Part shown: positions 1-11,310 of the stretch, piece by piece | How the letters are laid out: the number at the start of each line of letters is the position of its first letter | How positions within the stretch are numbered: the first letter of the stretch is position 1 | Source of the DNA: Ryuthela nishihirai | Lineage: Eukaryota > Arthropoda > Arachnida > Araneae > Heptathelidae | DNA length: 64,000 nucleotides | Assembly (NCBI GenBank): GCA_038380435.1 | Contig: JAWZYU010000013.1 | Location: 65,304,446-65,368,445 of the forward strand | Reading direction: 5' to 3' | The notes under the pieces: model-generated | The model's database searches: none | Seen by the model: the letters and a program-made list of their open reading frames with translations, nothing else | Told to the model about the DNA's origin: nothing | Translations under genes and position numbers: made by a program

Positions 1-839
1 AACATTACAAAACAATTCACTAACACTTTCACCAACAACCTTCCTAATATTAGATAATTTCAATTCCAAAATATCTTAAATAACTTATTATTTATCATAT
101 CTTATTGAAATTTTGAAAAAACAACAGAGTGATATTAATTATTCCTATTCTGGCTATCATTAAAAATCCTTCATTAAATATTATACATATGCACTTACCT
201 CTATCTGCATAGACATGCTATCCCAAGGAGTTAGGAAACAAAAATGGTGGAAAAAGTCAAATTTAACTTCACATTCTCGTCAAATCACATACATGACTTC
301 ACGTTACCCACCCAAAAGAAACAAATCAAAGAACCATAGGCCACCAACAGTTACGTTTCTATGACATATTTTACACCTCGACATCATATGCTCCTTGAGC
401 AGTGCCATTGTTGGCTGAGGACCGTGAACAACAAACCAACCTAAAAAATTTGTGGCAAAAAGTTGTAGACTTCTTTGCTAGATAAAAACTGGTGCAGATG
501 TAGCATAACTTTAAAAGATCGATAATGATAAAAAACCATAGATGTGAAAACAAAAGTTTAATGATAATATAAAGTCAACTAACTGAGCAAATACAGTTGT
601 AGCCAATATTCAGGGACTTTTTTTTATCATAGATAGGCAAATGTACAAAGGCATACATGGAGACATGTGCAACTGCATGTTAGCAGAGCTGTGCAAGATT
701 TATCTGTTTTTTCTTCATTCTACTGAACACGTTACATTCACAGAACTTAAAACTCTTGGTGGTTTCAGTTTTACTTTCAAAAATTACACTCTGAATGATG
801 AAAATAATTTTTAGAAAAAATTTAATTACACTATGAATG
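1..839. other. AT-rich sequence, no convincing gene
   Basis: No credible coding exon, RNA gene or complete element is visible. One good splice-donor match on the - strand (GTAAGT at 193-198, following AGAG) sits just downstream of a short ATG-containing stretch that reads MSMQIE. It could be the end of a short exon, but no matching acceptor or longer frame supports it. The 60-codon open frame at 371-553 has no domain signature and is probably chance. Confidence 0.4.
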
Positions 840-1026
840 AAGAAAATAATTTTAGAAATATTAAAGTAAGCTTTAATGAGAAAATAAATTGAGAATATAA
901 AAATTCTTATTCAATAATTGCATTTAAAAATCCTACAGTTTTACCTGAATACAAAGAAGGTTTTTGGTTAATTTCAGGAGCATTTCAAAACCTGACAGGA
1001 AAGTGTATTGGCAACCATTTAATTTA

Positions 1027-2230
1027 CACTGAAGAACCAAAACATTATGATCAACGTGTCTTTATGTAAATCAAAGCAATTGCAAGTAAATGATGAAGCA
1101 TGTGAAGGTCTTGAAATGGTATAAATAACACCTGATACTGAGCTTTATTAATCAGTGTTATTCTTGTTCTTTAGATGGAAAAGGCAGTGGACTTAAGTGA
1201 GTTTGACAATGGCTGAATTGTAATATCCAGACAACTGGGTCAGAGCATTTCCTAGATGGCAAGGCTTGTTGGGTGCTCACAGTCAGCCATGGTTAGTACC
1301 TTCAGAAAGTGATCCAAGGAGGGAAAAACCACAAATTGCTGGCAAGATATGGGCCAACCATGGCTCATTGATGCTAGAGGTGAGCGAAGGCTATCCCATA
1401 TGGTATGAGCCAATAGAAGGGATACTGTGGCACAATTCGCTTGTAATTTGAATGCTGGTGATGGGAGTAATATGTCACAACACACTGTACATCGAACCTG
1501 CTGAAAATGGGGCTGTGTAGCTGCAGGCCACTCCGAGTGCCCATGCTAATCTCTGTTCACCATCGAAAGCACCTGCAATGGGCACGTGAGCATCAAAACT
1601 GGACCTTGAATGATTGAAGGAAGGTCATCTGGTCTGATGAATCTTGTTTTCTGTTGCACCACGTGGACAGCCAGGTACATGTGCATCATTTATCTGGGGA
1701 AGTGTTGGCACCAGGATGCACTGTGGGACAAAAACAATCCGGTGGAGGAAGTGTAATGCTTTGGGCAATGTTCTGCTGGGAAACCCTGTGTCCAGTCAGT
1801 CATGTGTGAGAAACTATGACATCTACCACTTGCCTAAACATCATTGCAGACCAGGAACATCCTTTCATGGCAACTAGTAGTGCCTTTCAGCAGAATAATG
1901 CCCCATGCCATACTGTCCGGATTGTTCGAGAATGGTTCAGGGAACATGAGGAAGACTTCCAGGTATTACCCTGCCTCCAAATTTCCCAAACTTCAATCCA
2001 ATCGAGCATCTGTGGTTTGTGTTGGAACAGCATATCCAATCTGCGGCAGCTCAACCACGTAACTTACAAGAGTTAAAGGATCTGCTGGTAATGTATTGGT
2101 ACCAAATACCACAAGACACCTTTAGAAATCTTATAGCATTCATACCTCGCTGGCTAAGAGCTGTTTTGGCAGCATATTGAGGACCAACATCATATTAGGC
2201 AGGTGGTCATAATGTTTTGGCTCTTCGGTG
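1027..2230 (+). mobile_element. Tc1-like DNA transposon, degenerate
   Basis: The terminal inverted repeats match: the left reads CACTGAAGAACCAAAACATT from 1027, and the right ends ...AATGTTTTGGCTCTTCGGTG at 2230. TA dinucleotides flank both ends (1025-1026, 2231-2232), as expected for Tc1/mariner integration. The length of about 1.2 kb is slightly under a full Tc1 element, consistent with a decayed copy carrying a few deletions. Confidence 0.8.
1174..2180 (+). pseudogene. Tc1 family transposase pseudogene
   Basis: A reading spread over several frames runs from ATGGAAAAGG at 1174 to a TGA at 2178. It contains typical Tc1 landmarks: an HTH-region remnant (SQHTVHRTL), then the first catalytic block (VIWSDESCFLLHH), then a GGGSVMLWAMF block, then QQNNAPCHT, where the usual second catalytic Asp of QQDNAPCHT has become Asn. 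It ends LRAVLAAY. In family members this enzyme cuts the terminal repeats and inserts the element at TA. Stops, frameshifts and the D-to-N change make this copy inactive. Confidence 0.75.
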
Positions 2231-2540
2231 TATATTAAACTCATGAGTTGGATGCTTGAACATGGTATAAAAAAAATATAAATGTTGGTGATGCTGAAAG
2301 TAGGTTTTTAGGGATGGCAAATCATAATGGTTGTTTTATTTTCCAAGTTCTACTCATGAGTTTGATCTGAACTGTTGCCAATACATTTTCCTGTCAAGTT
2401 TTGAAATGCTTCTGAATATTAACCAAATTTTTTTTTATTTTCAGATGAAATTGGTTTCAGTTATCAAATAAGTACTTCTATAGTTTTCATTATATTTTCT
2501 CATGTAAGCTTATTTTAATATATCTAGAATTGTTTTTTAC

Positions 2541-3439
2541 CAAAATTTACACTAAATTGAAAAGGAAGAAAAAAAAAAGTCTGAACCCTATATTCTTATA
2601 AGATATAAGTAAACTCAAATGGGAATTGTTTTTTTTTAAATGAAATTTCATGTGCTGTATGAGGGATATCTGTTTCTTAACTGTAATTTTAGAATTTGTC
2701 TGTTCCCAATGGAGACCCTGGCTGGGTTGAAATAATTAAACCAAATTTATATCTTGTATGAAACAAGTTTTGTCTGATACCCTGAATGAATTTACATAAA
2801 AATGCATTAGATAATCAAATCAGGCAATCAGATAAAAATAGTCAATGTTGTAAACTCAATTTTTCATATTTGGGGCTTAAACAACCGATTTCAAGTAGCC
2901 ACCACTGTGACAGTGTCATACACATACAAAATAAAAAAATGAATTATTCTTTAAATGAAGAGAATGGAGACAAGTCAAAGTCATACGGCAAAATTTAAAT
3001 ATGCACTGAAAAAATGTAATATCAACAATTTCATTGTTTAAAATTTAACTAATGTTTTTTTGAAAAATATAATGACATTCCAATCAAATGAGTCTGTCAT
3101 ACGGCTACATGGAAACTTTTAAATTACTAACCATTGTTTAAATCAATGGATCATTATTTACTCAGCTACTAAATCTGTCATCATCTTCCATGTTGGCACT
3201 TCACCATGTTAAATTTCTTGGATATTGGAGTTTCTAAATGAATAAGGCATTTAAATGCCACTATAATATAGTAACATTTATCGGTATGTGCTCTATGCAG
3301 TGAAACTGTAGCATTAGTAATTCCAACTTGCAAGAAGTATCTCTTAATGAACTGGTATCTTGTTACAACAATGCCAAAAGTATTCATATCATTCTAGTAT
3401 TATTAGCATTTACTACAGTATGCAGCAGACACAACCATT
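2541..3439. other. No gene seen
   Basis: AT-rich sequence with no exon-like frame or recognisable repeat. A 70-codon frame at 2786-2998 has no similarity that I can name and no splice context. Confidence 0.4.
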
Positions 3440-3929
3440 CAGGTCACTTTCATTCCCTATCCTAGTGGATGGGTGTGCTTTTTTCACACTTGCCTTATTA
3501 CTGAATAGGTCCTGTTTGTCATTGTCTGCCTACCATATGCTAGGTCTCCCTCTTTTCTGATGCTTTTATGAACACTGTTCACTACCCTATTCGTGAATCT
3601 GTAGTCATCCATATCGGGCAACATGGCCAAGACAACATAGTCTCTCTCTTCATAATCGGTTGCTCAAAAGTGGTTGCTGACTCCTCCACCTAACTTATAA
3701 TTACTTGCAAAGTCAAACCACCTAATGCCCATGATATTGCATAAGCATCTAGCATCAAAGGCACCAAGTTTCCTGTTATTTTGTTTACAAAGGGATTGAT
3801 CTTAGCTACCATAACTAACATTAGAAAGCACGAAACTATTGTATAGCCTAATTTTAATCTTTAGGTGTATATGACTATTTTTCCATAAATACTCAAAAGT
3901 CCCAGCAACAATCTCTATTCTTCTGTTAA
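3440..3929 (-). mobile_element. Non-LTR retrotransposon (LINE) RT C-terminal fragment
   Basis: Read on the - strand, this stretch parallels the + strand fragment at 22.9-23.4 kb: a block like RRIEIVAGTFEYLWKNSHIH, then a region like IMGIRWFDFASN, then a MDDYRFTNRVVNSV block and the RKEGDLA region. Frames are broken by stops and shifts. It stops exactly at TTAA (3926-3929), where the piggyBac-type element begins. The corresponding site in the other LINE copy (ATTAAAAGACGAATAGG near 22897) contains TTAA, so that element inserted into this LINE. Confidence 0.7.
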
Positions 3930-5580
3930 CCCTTCCCGGGTCTAGCCTGAAAAACCGGTTTACATCCAGAGCAGAGGTCCAGCTATTTCTTCACTATGCT
4001 CAGCCACAAAAAATTAACTTCAGAACTTATTTTTCTTTTTTACCAAATAACTAATGAAAGTAATTATAACATATTATATGCCAAATTAATCAGAAATTTG
4101 GATTTTCTGAAAATAAAATATTTAACAAAAGAGACAACTAGTTTTTATTTTAAAGGGCTTTTTTTAGAATCATGTAAAAAAAATGCATTTGGCAATGCAA
4201 ATGAAAATTTATTTTAAAAAAGTAATAGAAATAATTTAACACATATGAGTAGAAAGGATATTTATCTCTAAATGTAATACTCCAAAATTATGTTATCTTT
4301 ACTTTGCTGGATAGCTGAAATTCTCTGGCACTATACAATTTATCTTGCCTATAAATTAAGCAAGGGTTCTCTGTTAAATGTGTTGGACAAAAAAAGAACT
4401 TAAATAAGTGATTGTTTTCAAATGGGTTTAGATTAAACATTTATTAACCAAAACTCTGCTCAAGAGAAGAAAAATAAGAAAAAACAAATTTCATAAAATA
4501 AATAAATAAATGCTTATTTAAAATCTAGACTCACCAAAAAGCAACACTTCACAAAAATAAATTGCTGCTCACACTAGCAGCTGAGCAACTCGCCAACTAA
4601 CTAATTCCTTCTTCATAAAACAAAACTCTGTACTGTTGCTCATTCTAACAGCTGAGCAATTAACTCTCAACTAACTTCACATCACCAACTAACTTTGTTT
4701 CACAACTAACTTCATGACTCACATCGGTAACTAACTCAGCATGCAAAACTGTGGCACTTATCATCACACGAGGTAGTCACAGTTGCATATGATGATTGCA
4801 TGTTTGTGCTATATATGACATACATGGACATGCCGTATATAGCATTTAGTGGCTGTCGGTCAAAATACGGAGTTATGCAATCATAACTCTAGTGGAATGG
4901 ATGGGAAGAACAGTAGATAAACTTGAAACCTGAAAATGATAATTATAATGTAAATAAAGTAAAACTGGTTAAGTAAAAGTGAATAGGTGAACCTTCACAT
5001 AGATAACAGGAAAATAAAGTTTTACCTGAAACAAGAAAATTGCTCTCTTTTTCTAATTTTTTACCTCGTACTGTACTTAGAGAAAAATCCAGACCTTTGT
5101 GCTGAGTCAAATAAACAAGTCAATTTAGACTTCTTTAAAAAATAACTAATCAACCAAAATAAGCCTTGTTATATACCAAATTAAACAGAATTTAATTCTG
5201 AATTTCATGAAAAGTAAAAAATTTAAACAATTTACAAACATTGATTTTAATAAGACTTTTGCACTGTGATATAGTGAAAAAATTAATTAAAATCTGCAAT
5301 TAAGGCTTAATTTTGGAAAACCTGATAATTAAAAACAGTTAAATTATATATTAATCAAAAGGCAATTTATTTCTGAATAATATGATATTTATGTGAAGCA
5401 TGATTTTTATTTTAATGGTTTTTTTTCAGAGTGTCATATTTTAAAACACTGGCCAGTGCTATACAAGGTGAGTTGGACTGTTCACATTCATGGAATTTTC
5501 TGTCCTGGTTTTGAAATGAGAGAATTCTTGGTAGCATTTTTTTTACTGAACATTCTGAATTGTTTCCTTGAATGTTAAAT
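3930..5580. mobile_element. piggyBac-type TTAA element, copy 1 (right end missing)
   Basis: The left end reads CCCTTCCCGGG directly after TTAA. The sequence then follows the copy at 15.7-18.6 kb: AGCCTGAAAAACCGGTTTAC, the ATTAACTT...AGAAC block, and, after an insertion at about 4250-5030, the long shared segment at 5030-5560 (compare 17520-18040). The right arm and right end are not present, so this copy is truncated. No transposase coding is visible. The TTAA target points to the piggyBac superfamily. Confidence 0.65.
4430..4960 (-). mobile_element. Probable solo LTR, reverse orientation
   Basis: This block is the reverse complement, at moderate divergence, of 13880-14430. Shared landmarks are CTCAAGAG near 4460, the CAACTAACTT-rich stretch at 4670-4720, and the block GCATTTAGTGGCTGTCGG followed by CGGAGTTATGCAATCATAACTC near 4850-4890, matching the GCGCATGCGC palindrome region of the other copy. 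It interrupts the TTAA element, so it inserted later. I infer an LTR from size, dispersal and T/A-rich promoter-like content. Terminal TG/CA and target duplications were not resolved. Confidence 0.5.
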
Positions 5581-6227
5581 TTTGGGGATCTTGGTTAAGT
5601 GCTGAAAAGTTAGTGCATCAAGGCAAAAAATATCCTCAGAATATCTGGGGAAAAGGTGGGGTGGGTGGGGCAGTTATATCACTCTTGACAAAATTGCCTT
5701 TCAAGCTGTAAGACTGATTTCCCTGCCAAGGATTTTTGCTTCTGTATCCAAGACCTCATTCACTTTCAGGAAATGATAAAAGATCAGTTTTTTTTTTTCC
5801 GAAGCAAAAGGTTGTAAGCAGTCATCATGATGGCCAGCTATGTATTATATAACTCCAAAAGATGGATGACATATACGGGAATAAAATCAGTAAGTCAATA
5901 GAAGCAATAAGTTAGCCGCCACCATTGTCACAATCAGCAATGTTGCATAACTCTGAAAGATCAATGGGAATAATATTAATTAATTGATAGAAGTAAAAAT
6001 GAAACAATTTGTAAAGCAGGCATTGTCATTAACTAGCAATATAGCAAAGATTTGAACTTCCAAAGATTGATATATATAAATAGATGAAAATAGAAATAAA
6101 GATATAATTATAGAAATAAAATCATAATTTATAGAGATGAAAGCAAAGTTTTAATTAATTTTTAATTATAAAAGTGCAAATGGAATACTAACTGAATTGA
6201 AAAGTTTTCCATTGTTGATGACCTATA
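5581..6227. other. No gene; weak repetitive texture
   Basis: No coding frame is supported. Around 5820-6060 there are loosely repeated words (AACTC.AAAGAT, CAATAGAAG/TGATAGAAG) suggesting an old tandem array, but I could not define a clean period. Confidence 0.3.
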
Positions 6228-6814
6228 GAGGGTGATTCAAAACTTATTGTTCAAATTTTGTGGGGAGGTAGGGAATACGTCAGGAAACTGATTTCACATA
6301 GGAAAGTATGTCCGCAAATGTACGCATGCGTATGTAGAGGGCGCTGTGTGTACCAACCATCGGTAGAGGTGGACCGATCACTTGGCCACCCAGGTCACCT
6401 GATTTATCGCCCATGGATTTCTTTTTGTGGGGGGCCATGAAATACCATGTGTACGAGACCCCCGTCGACAGTGAAATGGACCTAGTTGCACGAATAGTGG
6501 CCGCCACAGGCATTGTCCGTGATATGCCAGGCGTTTTTGAAAATGTTCGGCGGTCAATGCAACGGCGCGGTGAATCCTGTGTCCGTGTAAATGGTCGCAA
6601 TTTTGAGCACCTACTGTGAACCTGTACTTTACCTAGTTGGAATAAAAGTCGCATTCGTTACCACTTAACTGTACTGTTTCCTTGTGTTCACTTTACTTGT
6701 CCATTTTGTTCATGTAGATGATGTTTGCGGACATACTTTCCTATGTGAAATTGGTTTCCCAAAGTATTCCCTATCTCCCCACGAAATTTGAACGATAAGT
6801 TTTGAATCACCCTG
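6228..6814 (+). mobile_element. Internally deleted mariner-like element (DUF4817/DDxD type)
   Basis: Long terminal inverted repeats of about 93 bp flank a 0.4-kb core. The left starts GAGGGTGATTCAAAAC and the right ends GTTTTGAATCACCCTG, with TA on both sides (6226-6227, 6815-6816). The repeats stay matched through the block CATAGGAAAGTATGTCCGCA. This end structure (..GGGTGATTC) is shared with the elements at 16.0-17.5 and 27.0-28.4 kb. The 587-bp length against about 1.45 kb for its relatives shows a large internal deletion. Confidence 0.85.
6353..6619 (+). pseudogene. Transposase C-terminal remnant, mariner-like
   Basis: An open frame of about 88 codons ends at a TGA (6617-6619). It reads through RGGPITWPPRSPDLSPMDFF, which includes the third catalytic Asp region (PMDFFLWG), then YHVYETPVDSEMDLVARI, and a C-terminal region with VFENVRRSMQRR. 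It lacks the N-terminal HTH and the first two catalytic Asp residues, so no activity is possible. It is collinear with the C-terminus of the - strand transposase at 16.3 kb. Confidence 0.8.
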
Positions 6815-6816
6815 TA

Positions 6817-7479
6817 TGCAGTACACATCTTGTATACTTTGAGCTGATTAAAAATAATTAAAAGATTACTGCAGAATTGTATTCACAACTGCAATGATTA
6901 AATGAGGAATTCATCGAAAATCAGCCAGCTTTTATCAACAGAAAGGGAGTGATTCTCCGTGAGAGCACTAGACCATATTCAGTGCAAATCACTTAGAAAA
7001 AATTTTTTTATTCCAATTTTGAAAACCACCTTATTTGCCAGATCTTGCTTCTGATTTTCACCTGTTCTGGCTTCTTATTAAGGTTTTCTATAGCAAACTG
7101 TCAGAGTTCTATGGCTAAGGCCCAGCTACCATAGAGATGGGAATAGGTAATTGAAGTTGATCGTGAATATATTATTGATTTAAATATGATGTTCTTTTTT
7201 TTATAACTTTGAATAAAAGCTATGATCCTACCTGAAAATTAATATCTTAAACCCTACCTGTTCTAGTAGTTAGTGTACTTGACTGCTAAGACCAGCAAGG
7301 CATGTCCTTTTGTAAGTGTATGTTTTATGAGAAACCAGGACAAGCCTAATATAGTTCCTTGGTTATCTTCATCCTTTGTGTAGGGAAATACCTTCTCTTA
7401 TTTTAAAAATTTAAAATATAAAAAAAGAGAGAAAAATGGAATTTATTTATTAATTAACCCAAAAATACAGGGTTGATGT
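6817..7479. other. No gene seen
   Basis: AT-rich intergenic or intronic sequence. I see no exon, RNA gene or element boundary here. Confidence 0.35.
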
Positions 7480-8131
7480 AAAAATTTTTAAAGAAACTTA
7501 TTCAATGGAAATTTGTAACAGAATTTTGTTTGACAGAAATTTATTCCAAACAGAAATTTGTTTGATATAATTTTGTTTGAAATGGAAATTTATTTGATCA
7601 ACATTTTGTTGAAAGTTGGAGAATTTAGAAATTTTGAGAGGCAGCTATAGGGCATACTCCTTCATAAGTTCTCTTCTGGTTTCTCACTTACTGGGGAATC
7701 ATTGGAGTTTTGGGAAGAAAGGCAAGTAAACTCAGTTTAAATTATTTCGGAATAAAACATTTTTTTACAGATGATTTAGACATTGTATACTTTCTTTTAG
7801 TTTTATCTATTCTTATAAGCTCTATTCAGAGCTTTATAGAAGAGGAATTATGTTTGAAATTGAAAACTGAGCTATTTGCCACAACTATGCACTGAGTGAT
7901 CATTGAAATATGACCACCCCACACTATGTCAATGGGATGCTGATATCGAAGCCCTGTAGCTTTTAAAATTAAATGTTTTAAGGGAAAATGTGATTAATGT
8001 AAAATTAAAGTTCTGTCTAAATACAGATTTTTCAATAATGTTCCTTCAGTATTTAAAGAGTTATGGAAGTTTGAATATATACCAATAGCAGCACTAGAAT
8101 TTGAAGGTAATTGAAATTGAAATAGGAAGTA

Positions 8132-9530
8132 CACTGCTCATAGTCTAAATTGCAACGCCATGAAGGAAGTGATGTATACACCCGCAACTGACAGAACGAA
8201 AGCTATGAGGGTAGATGTGCAAATGATCAAAAAACAGAATGTGAGAACACAACGTACATGTATTTATTGCTTATTCATCAGTATATAGTAGGCCCCCTTG
8301 GACAGCTATACAAGCCTGTAGATGTCTCATTGCAACAATCAGATGATTAATGATGTCCTGAGGTATGACATTCCAAACAGCATCCAATTGGGCATGCAAC
8401 TGTACCAGGTTCACTGCTGGAGGGAGCTAGCAAAGGCAGTGACTCATAAGGTCCCACACATGCTCAATGAGTGACAAATCTGGGGAGTATGGCGATCATG
8501 GGAAAATGTCTACACCTTGGTGGTTGTCCATCATTGCATGTGCAGTGTGTGGGGTGGCATTATCCTGCTAAAGAATCAGGTATTGTGGTAAGGAAGCGTT
8601 GTGCCACAGGATTAATGATGCCATTGATGTAAAGTCTTGCTGTCAGCTTGCCAGAAACATAGGGCAGAGGTGTCTGGTTGCCATTTATGATGCCACCTCA
8701 TCCATTGTATACTGTAGAGAGCCTTATGATGGCTAATTGAATAGGCTTCCTCATGTCATTGATGCCACCGACGAAATGCAGACAAATGGCTGTCTGGCAT
8801 GCCGAAACAGAATCGGGACTCGTCTGTGAACAACACTCTCCACCATTCTGTAGTCCAACATTGCCTCACTCAGCACTAACAGAGGTAGCATAACGGTGAT
8901 GTTGCTGCAATGGCAGATGCTAGACTGGACATCTTGCCCTCATTCCTTCATCATGCAAATGTTGTCTAATGGTTTACGTGGAGACCACAGTTCTCATAGT
9001 GGTTCACAAATCACTCTGCAGCACAACTGTTGTGGTGAAAGGGTTGCGAACACCTCTCGTATGGAGCATGCAATTTTCACATCCTGTAGTGAGGTGTGCT
9101 AGCTCTATACATATCCATGTCAATTTGGTGCTCCACAAACTCCATAAGTTACGTGAGATGCACCCTTTCACTGTGCTCACTTGCACCCTGTGCATGCAGT
9201 GATTTGCTCTCTCTCTCTCATTTGCATATACCAACAATTTGGTCTTTCTCAGAAGGTGCCAATTGCTCATAATGGTCCTGCCGATGTCTCCAAGGTATGT
9301 TCCAAACATTTTTGCAGCATCCACTCCAACCTCACTGTTGGTCATGCTATGATATGAGCTTTTATTATTATGAGTGTTACACGAGCTTTTATCCATTGCT
9401 CGGCTGGATGTCACATATCTATTCACTGTGAAAGTTTGATCATTTGCATATCTCCGATGACCAATTGCTCTTGCATTTATATATCTACTTCCATTCCTTC
9501 TTACTGTTGTGATTTCCACTTAAAGCAGTG
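8132..9530 (-). mobile_element. Tc1-like transposon, degenerate
   Basis: The ends are imperfect inverted repeats flanked by TA: the left begins CACTGCTCATAGTC and the right ends ...CTTAAAGCAGTG. On the - strand a shifted, stop-ridden reading shows a MPPHTLHM remnant of the second catalytic block, an SPDLS-like block and a C-terminus of the SQLDAVWNVIPQ/HLIVAMRHLQACI type. The 171-codon frame at 9004-9519 is in a different frame from these motifs and is not taken as the transposase. Confidence 0.7.
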
Positions 9531-9627
9531 TATTATTTCCAACCAGTTCATATATAATTACATGTTGAAATAGTCGGAAGTCTCAGATATGAACCTGTTG
9601 GTAGTATGTGAAATAAATAGATGTGAC

Positions 9628-9720
9628 ATGAGCCCTGACAAAGAGCATCTGACATGTTATCAGGAGGTCATGGGATCAGATCCCACAGGCTAATGAAAAA
9701 ATTTTCCTCTATATTTATTC
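9628..9720 (+). repeat. Fragment of tRNA-headed SINE family B
   Basis: The stretch CTGACATGTTATCAGGAGGT followed by a B-box-like GGGATCAGATCCCAC and a T-rich run matches the tRNA-like head found four times at 45.8-46.7 kb. Only the second half of the head and a little 3' sequence are present. Confidence 0.6.
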
Positions 9721-9730
9721 AATATAATTA

Positions 9731-9882
9731 CATATTTGACCTGGGTTCGAGCCCTGGCTGTTTGTGTCGTATTTCTGCTGAGGGCCTGCCATCCTCTCAG
9801 ACCTTCTACTATGACATATAAACTGACAGGCTCCTGTCAGACCTCTATGGCAAGCAGCTGCTTGAGGGGGTATTTTTTTTAA
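9731..9882 (+). repeat. SINE family A, 5'-truncated
   Basis: It starts inside the tRNA-like head at GACCTGGGTTCGAGCCC (B box). It continues through the body (CTGCTGAGGGCCTGCCATCC) and the two conserved hairpins CTGACAGGCTCCTGTCAG and CAAGCAGCTGCTTG, and ends in GAGGGGGTA plus a T run. Family A is described fully at 37576-37774. Confidence 0.8.
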
Positions 9883-10837
9883 GTGTGTGCAAATAATTCC
9901 TTCAATATTCTATTTTTTTTTATCAATTTCTCAGAACAAATTACTGCTCTGAAAGATTTAAACTTCCATACCTGCTTTAAATACTCTGAGAATATTTGTT
10001 GAAATGCAAGATTTAGATAGATTTGATTGAGATTTTTAAAATATAATCCAACACACTTTCTCATAAAACACTTATTTTAGAAGTTATAGAGCTTCAAAGT
10101 TAGCATCCCATAGATCTAACATAGAGTGATCATGTTATGCCAATGTTACTCTAACTTTGAACAATTACACTGACTTCAATGATTACTCATTGCATGTCTT
10201 TTCTAATGGCTTAAATCTGGTGAATACATGGATAAACATTTGGGGTTTTGGGAGACAGGCAAGTGATTGGATCAAAACAAAATAAACTTAAACACATTTC
10301 CAGTACATAATTTTTTCTTTCCATTTTAGTGCTCTCTGAAACATTTTTTTACAAAATATTAATATATATTATTAATGTATTTGACTACCTTTCCAGTTAT
10401 TAATATGAGTGTGACCCTTAATTCCTGTCCCCCCAGATCTAATACTTCTGAGTATTACTGTATCAAAGAAGCAGAGAGAGTTAAACTCCCCCTCCCCTCA
10501 ACATTCCAGATAAAATCCTTATTGTAGACTGCAACTTAGTCTCCACAACTATAAGCTTTATCACCATGGTACAATCATCCAGACACTTTTTCTAAAATAA
10601 CTTTGTTTAAAATAAAAATCGTTTTGAATAAATTTCCATCAAACGAAATTCAGTTTCAAACAAATTTCCATTTTGAACAAATTTCTGTGAAACAAAACTC
10701 CATCAAACAAATTTATGTTACTAACAAATATCTGTTAAGCAATGCATAGCTCAGTTGCCTAAATGTTTTATTGTTTTGCATTGTTAGCAATCAGAAAAAA
10801 TATTAACTGAAGAAAGTTGAGCATTTCAATATTTCAG

Positions 10838-11205
10838 TTGGGGTTGTCTCAGTCAGGCTCATAATCTGTAGTTCCCAGGTTCAAGTCTCACCTGGGCCAG
10901 CATTGAGATTTATATCTGCAAAACCTACCCTGGTCTCAATCAGTAGGGGACACTGATAGGTTTGGAAAAGCCAATGTCTGTTGGATGGGACATAAAGCCA
11001 TGGCTCTTTGTGTGAGAGAACCATCCCCATGCATGTTAAAGAACATGCTGGGTGGCCTTGATGGTAGGCACCATCTGTCTCTTAATAGCTGTCCAGTGGG
11101 TCTCCTCCCCCCCCCCCAAACCTTCTCCAATCCCTCAGGGTTCTTGTGACCTGACCATTTAGTCCATTCTATTGCAAAAAAATGCTCAGAGGTAAAACAA
11201 CTCAA
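10838..11205 (+). repeat. SINE family C (tRNA head, Nin-like central domain)
   Basis: The tRNA-like head (GGCTCATAATCTG, then CCAGGTTCAAGTC) is followed by the central region GGATGGGACATAAAGCC... CATGTTAAAGAACATG and the tail region with CCTTGATGG, CTGTCCAGTGGG, CCTCAGGGTTCTTGTGACC and AGAGGTAAAACAAC. This copy keeps a CAT triplet in the anticodon position where most others here have CGT, supporting an elongator tRNA-Met ancestry for the head. Confidence 0.8.
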
Positions 11206-11310
11206 CTGATCAAACAAAAATTCCACTGAACAAATTTATGATGAACAAAATTACATTGAACAAATTTCTGGATACCAATAATACATGCTTCTATTTGTGA
11301 CAGGAATATA

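Larger units (their letters stand above)
840..2540. repeat. Foldback (long inverted repeat) interrupted by a Tc1 copy
   Basis: The left arm (about 843-1026) and the right arm (about 2336-2540) are divergent reverse complements. Shared blocks include the stretch around ATTTCAAAACCTGACAGGAAA on the left and its complement near 2390-2420 on the right. A short inverted pair (ACTCATGAGTT) near 2240 and 2350 lies in the centre. The Tc1 element at 1027-2230 sits inside, so the foldback is the older structure. The outer ends are blurred and no target duplication was found. Confidence 0.6.
7480..10740. repeat. Large divergent inverted repeat containing a Tc1 copy and SINE pieces
   Basis: Left-arm material (about 7480-8130) recurs in reverse complement on the right (about 9880-10740). 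The clearest pair is 7900-8100 (GGGATGCTGATATCGAAGC) against 9950-10140 (complement of GGGATGCTAACTTTGAAGC). A second pair is the 17-bp-rhythm stretches of the GAAATTTGTTTGA type at 7490-7610 and their complement (CAAACAAATTTCC) at 10620-10730. Tc1 at 8132-9530 and SINE sequence at 9628-9882 lie between the arms. The arms are too diverged to define termini. Confidence 0.55.

Noticed and set aside
6280..6654. 124-codon - strand open frame
   Set aside because: Antisense shadow of the mariner-like transposase remnant on the + strand.
9004..9519. 171-codon - strand open frame
   Set aside because: It lies in a Tc1 copy but in a different frame from the recognisable transposase words, and has no domain pattern. 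It is probably a chance frame.
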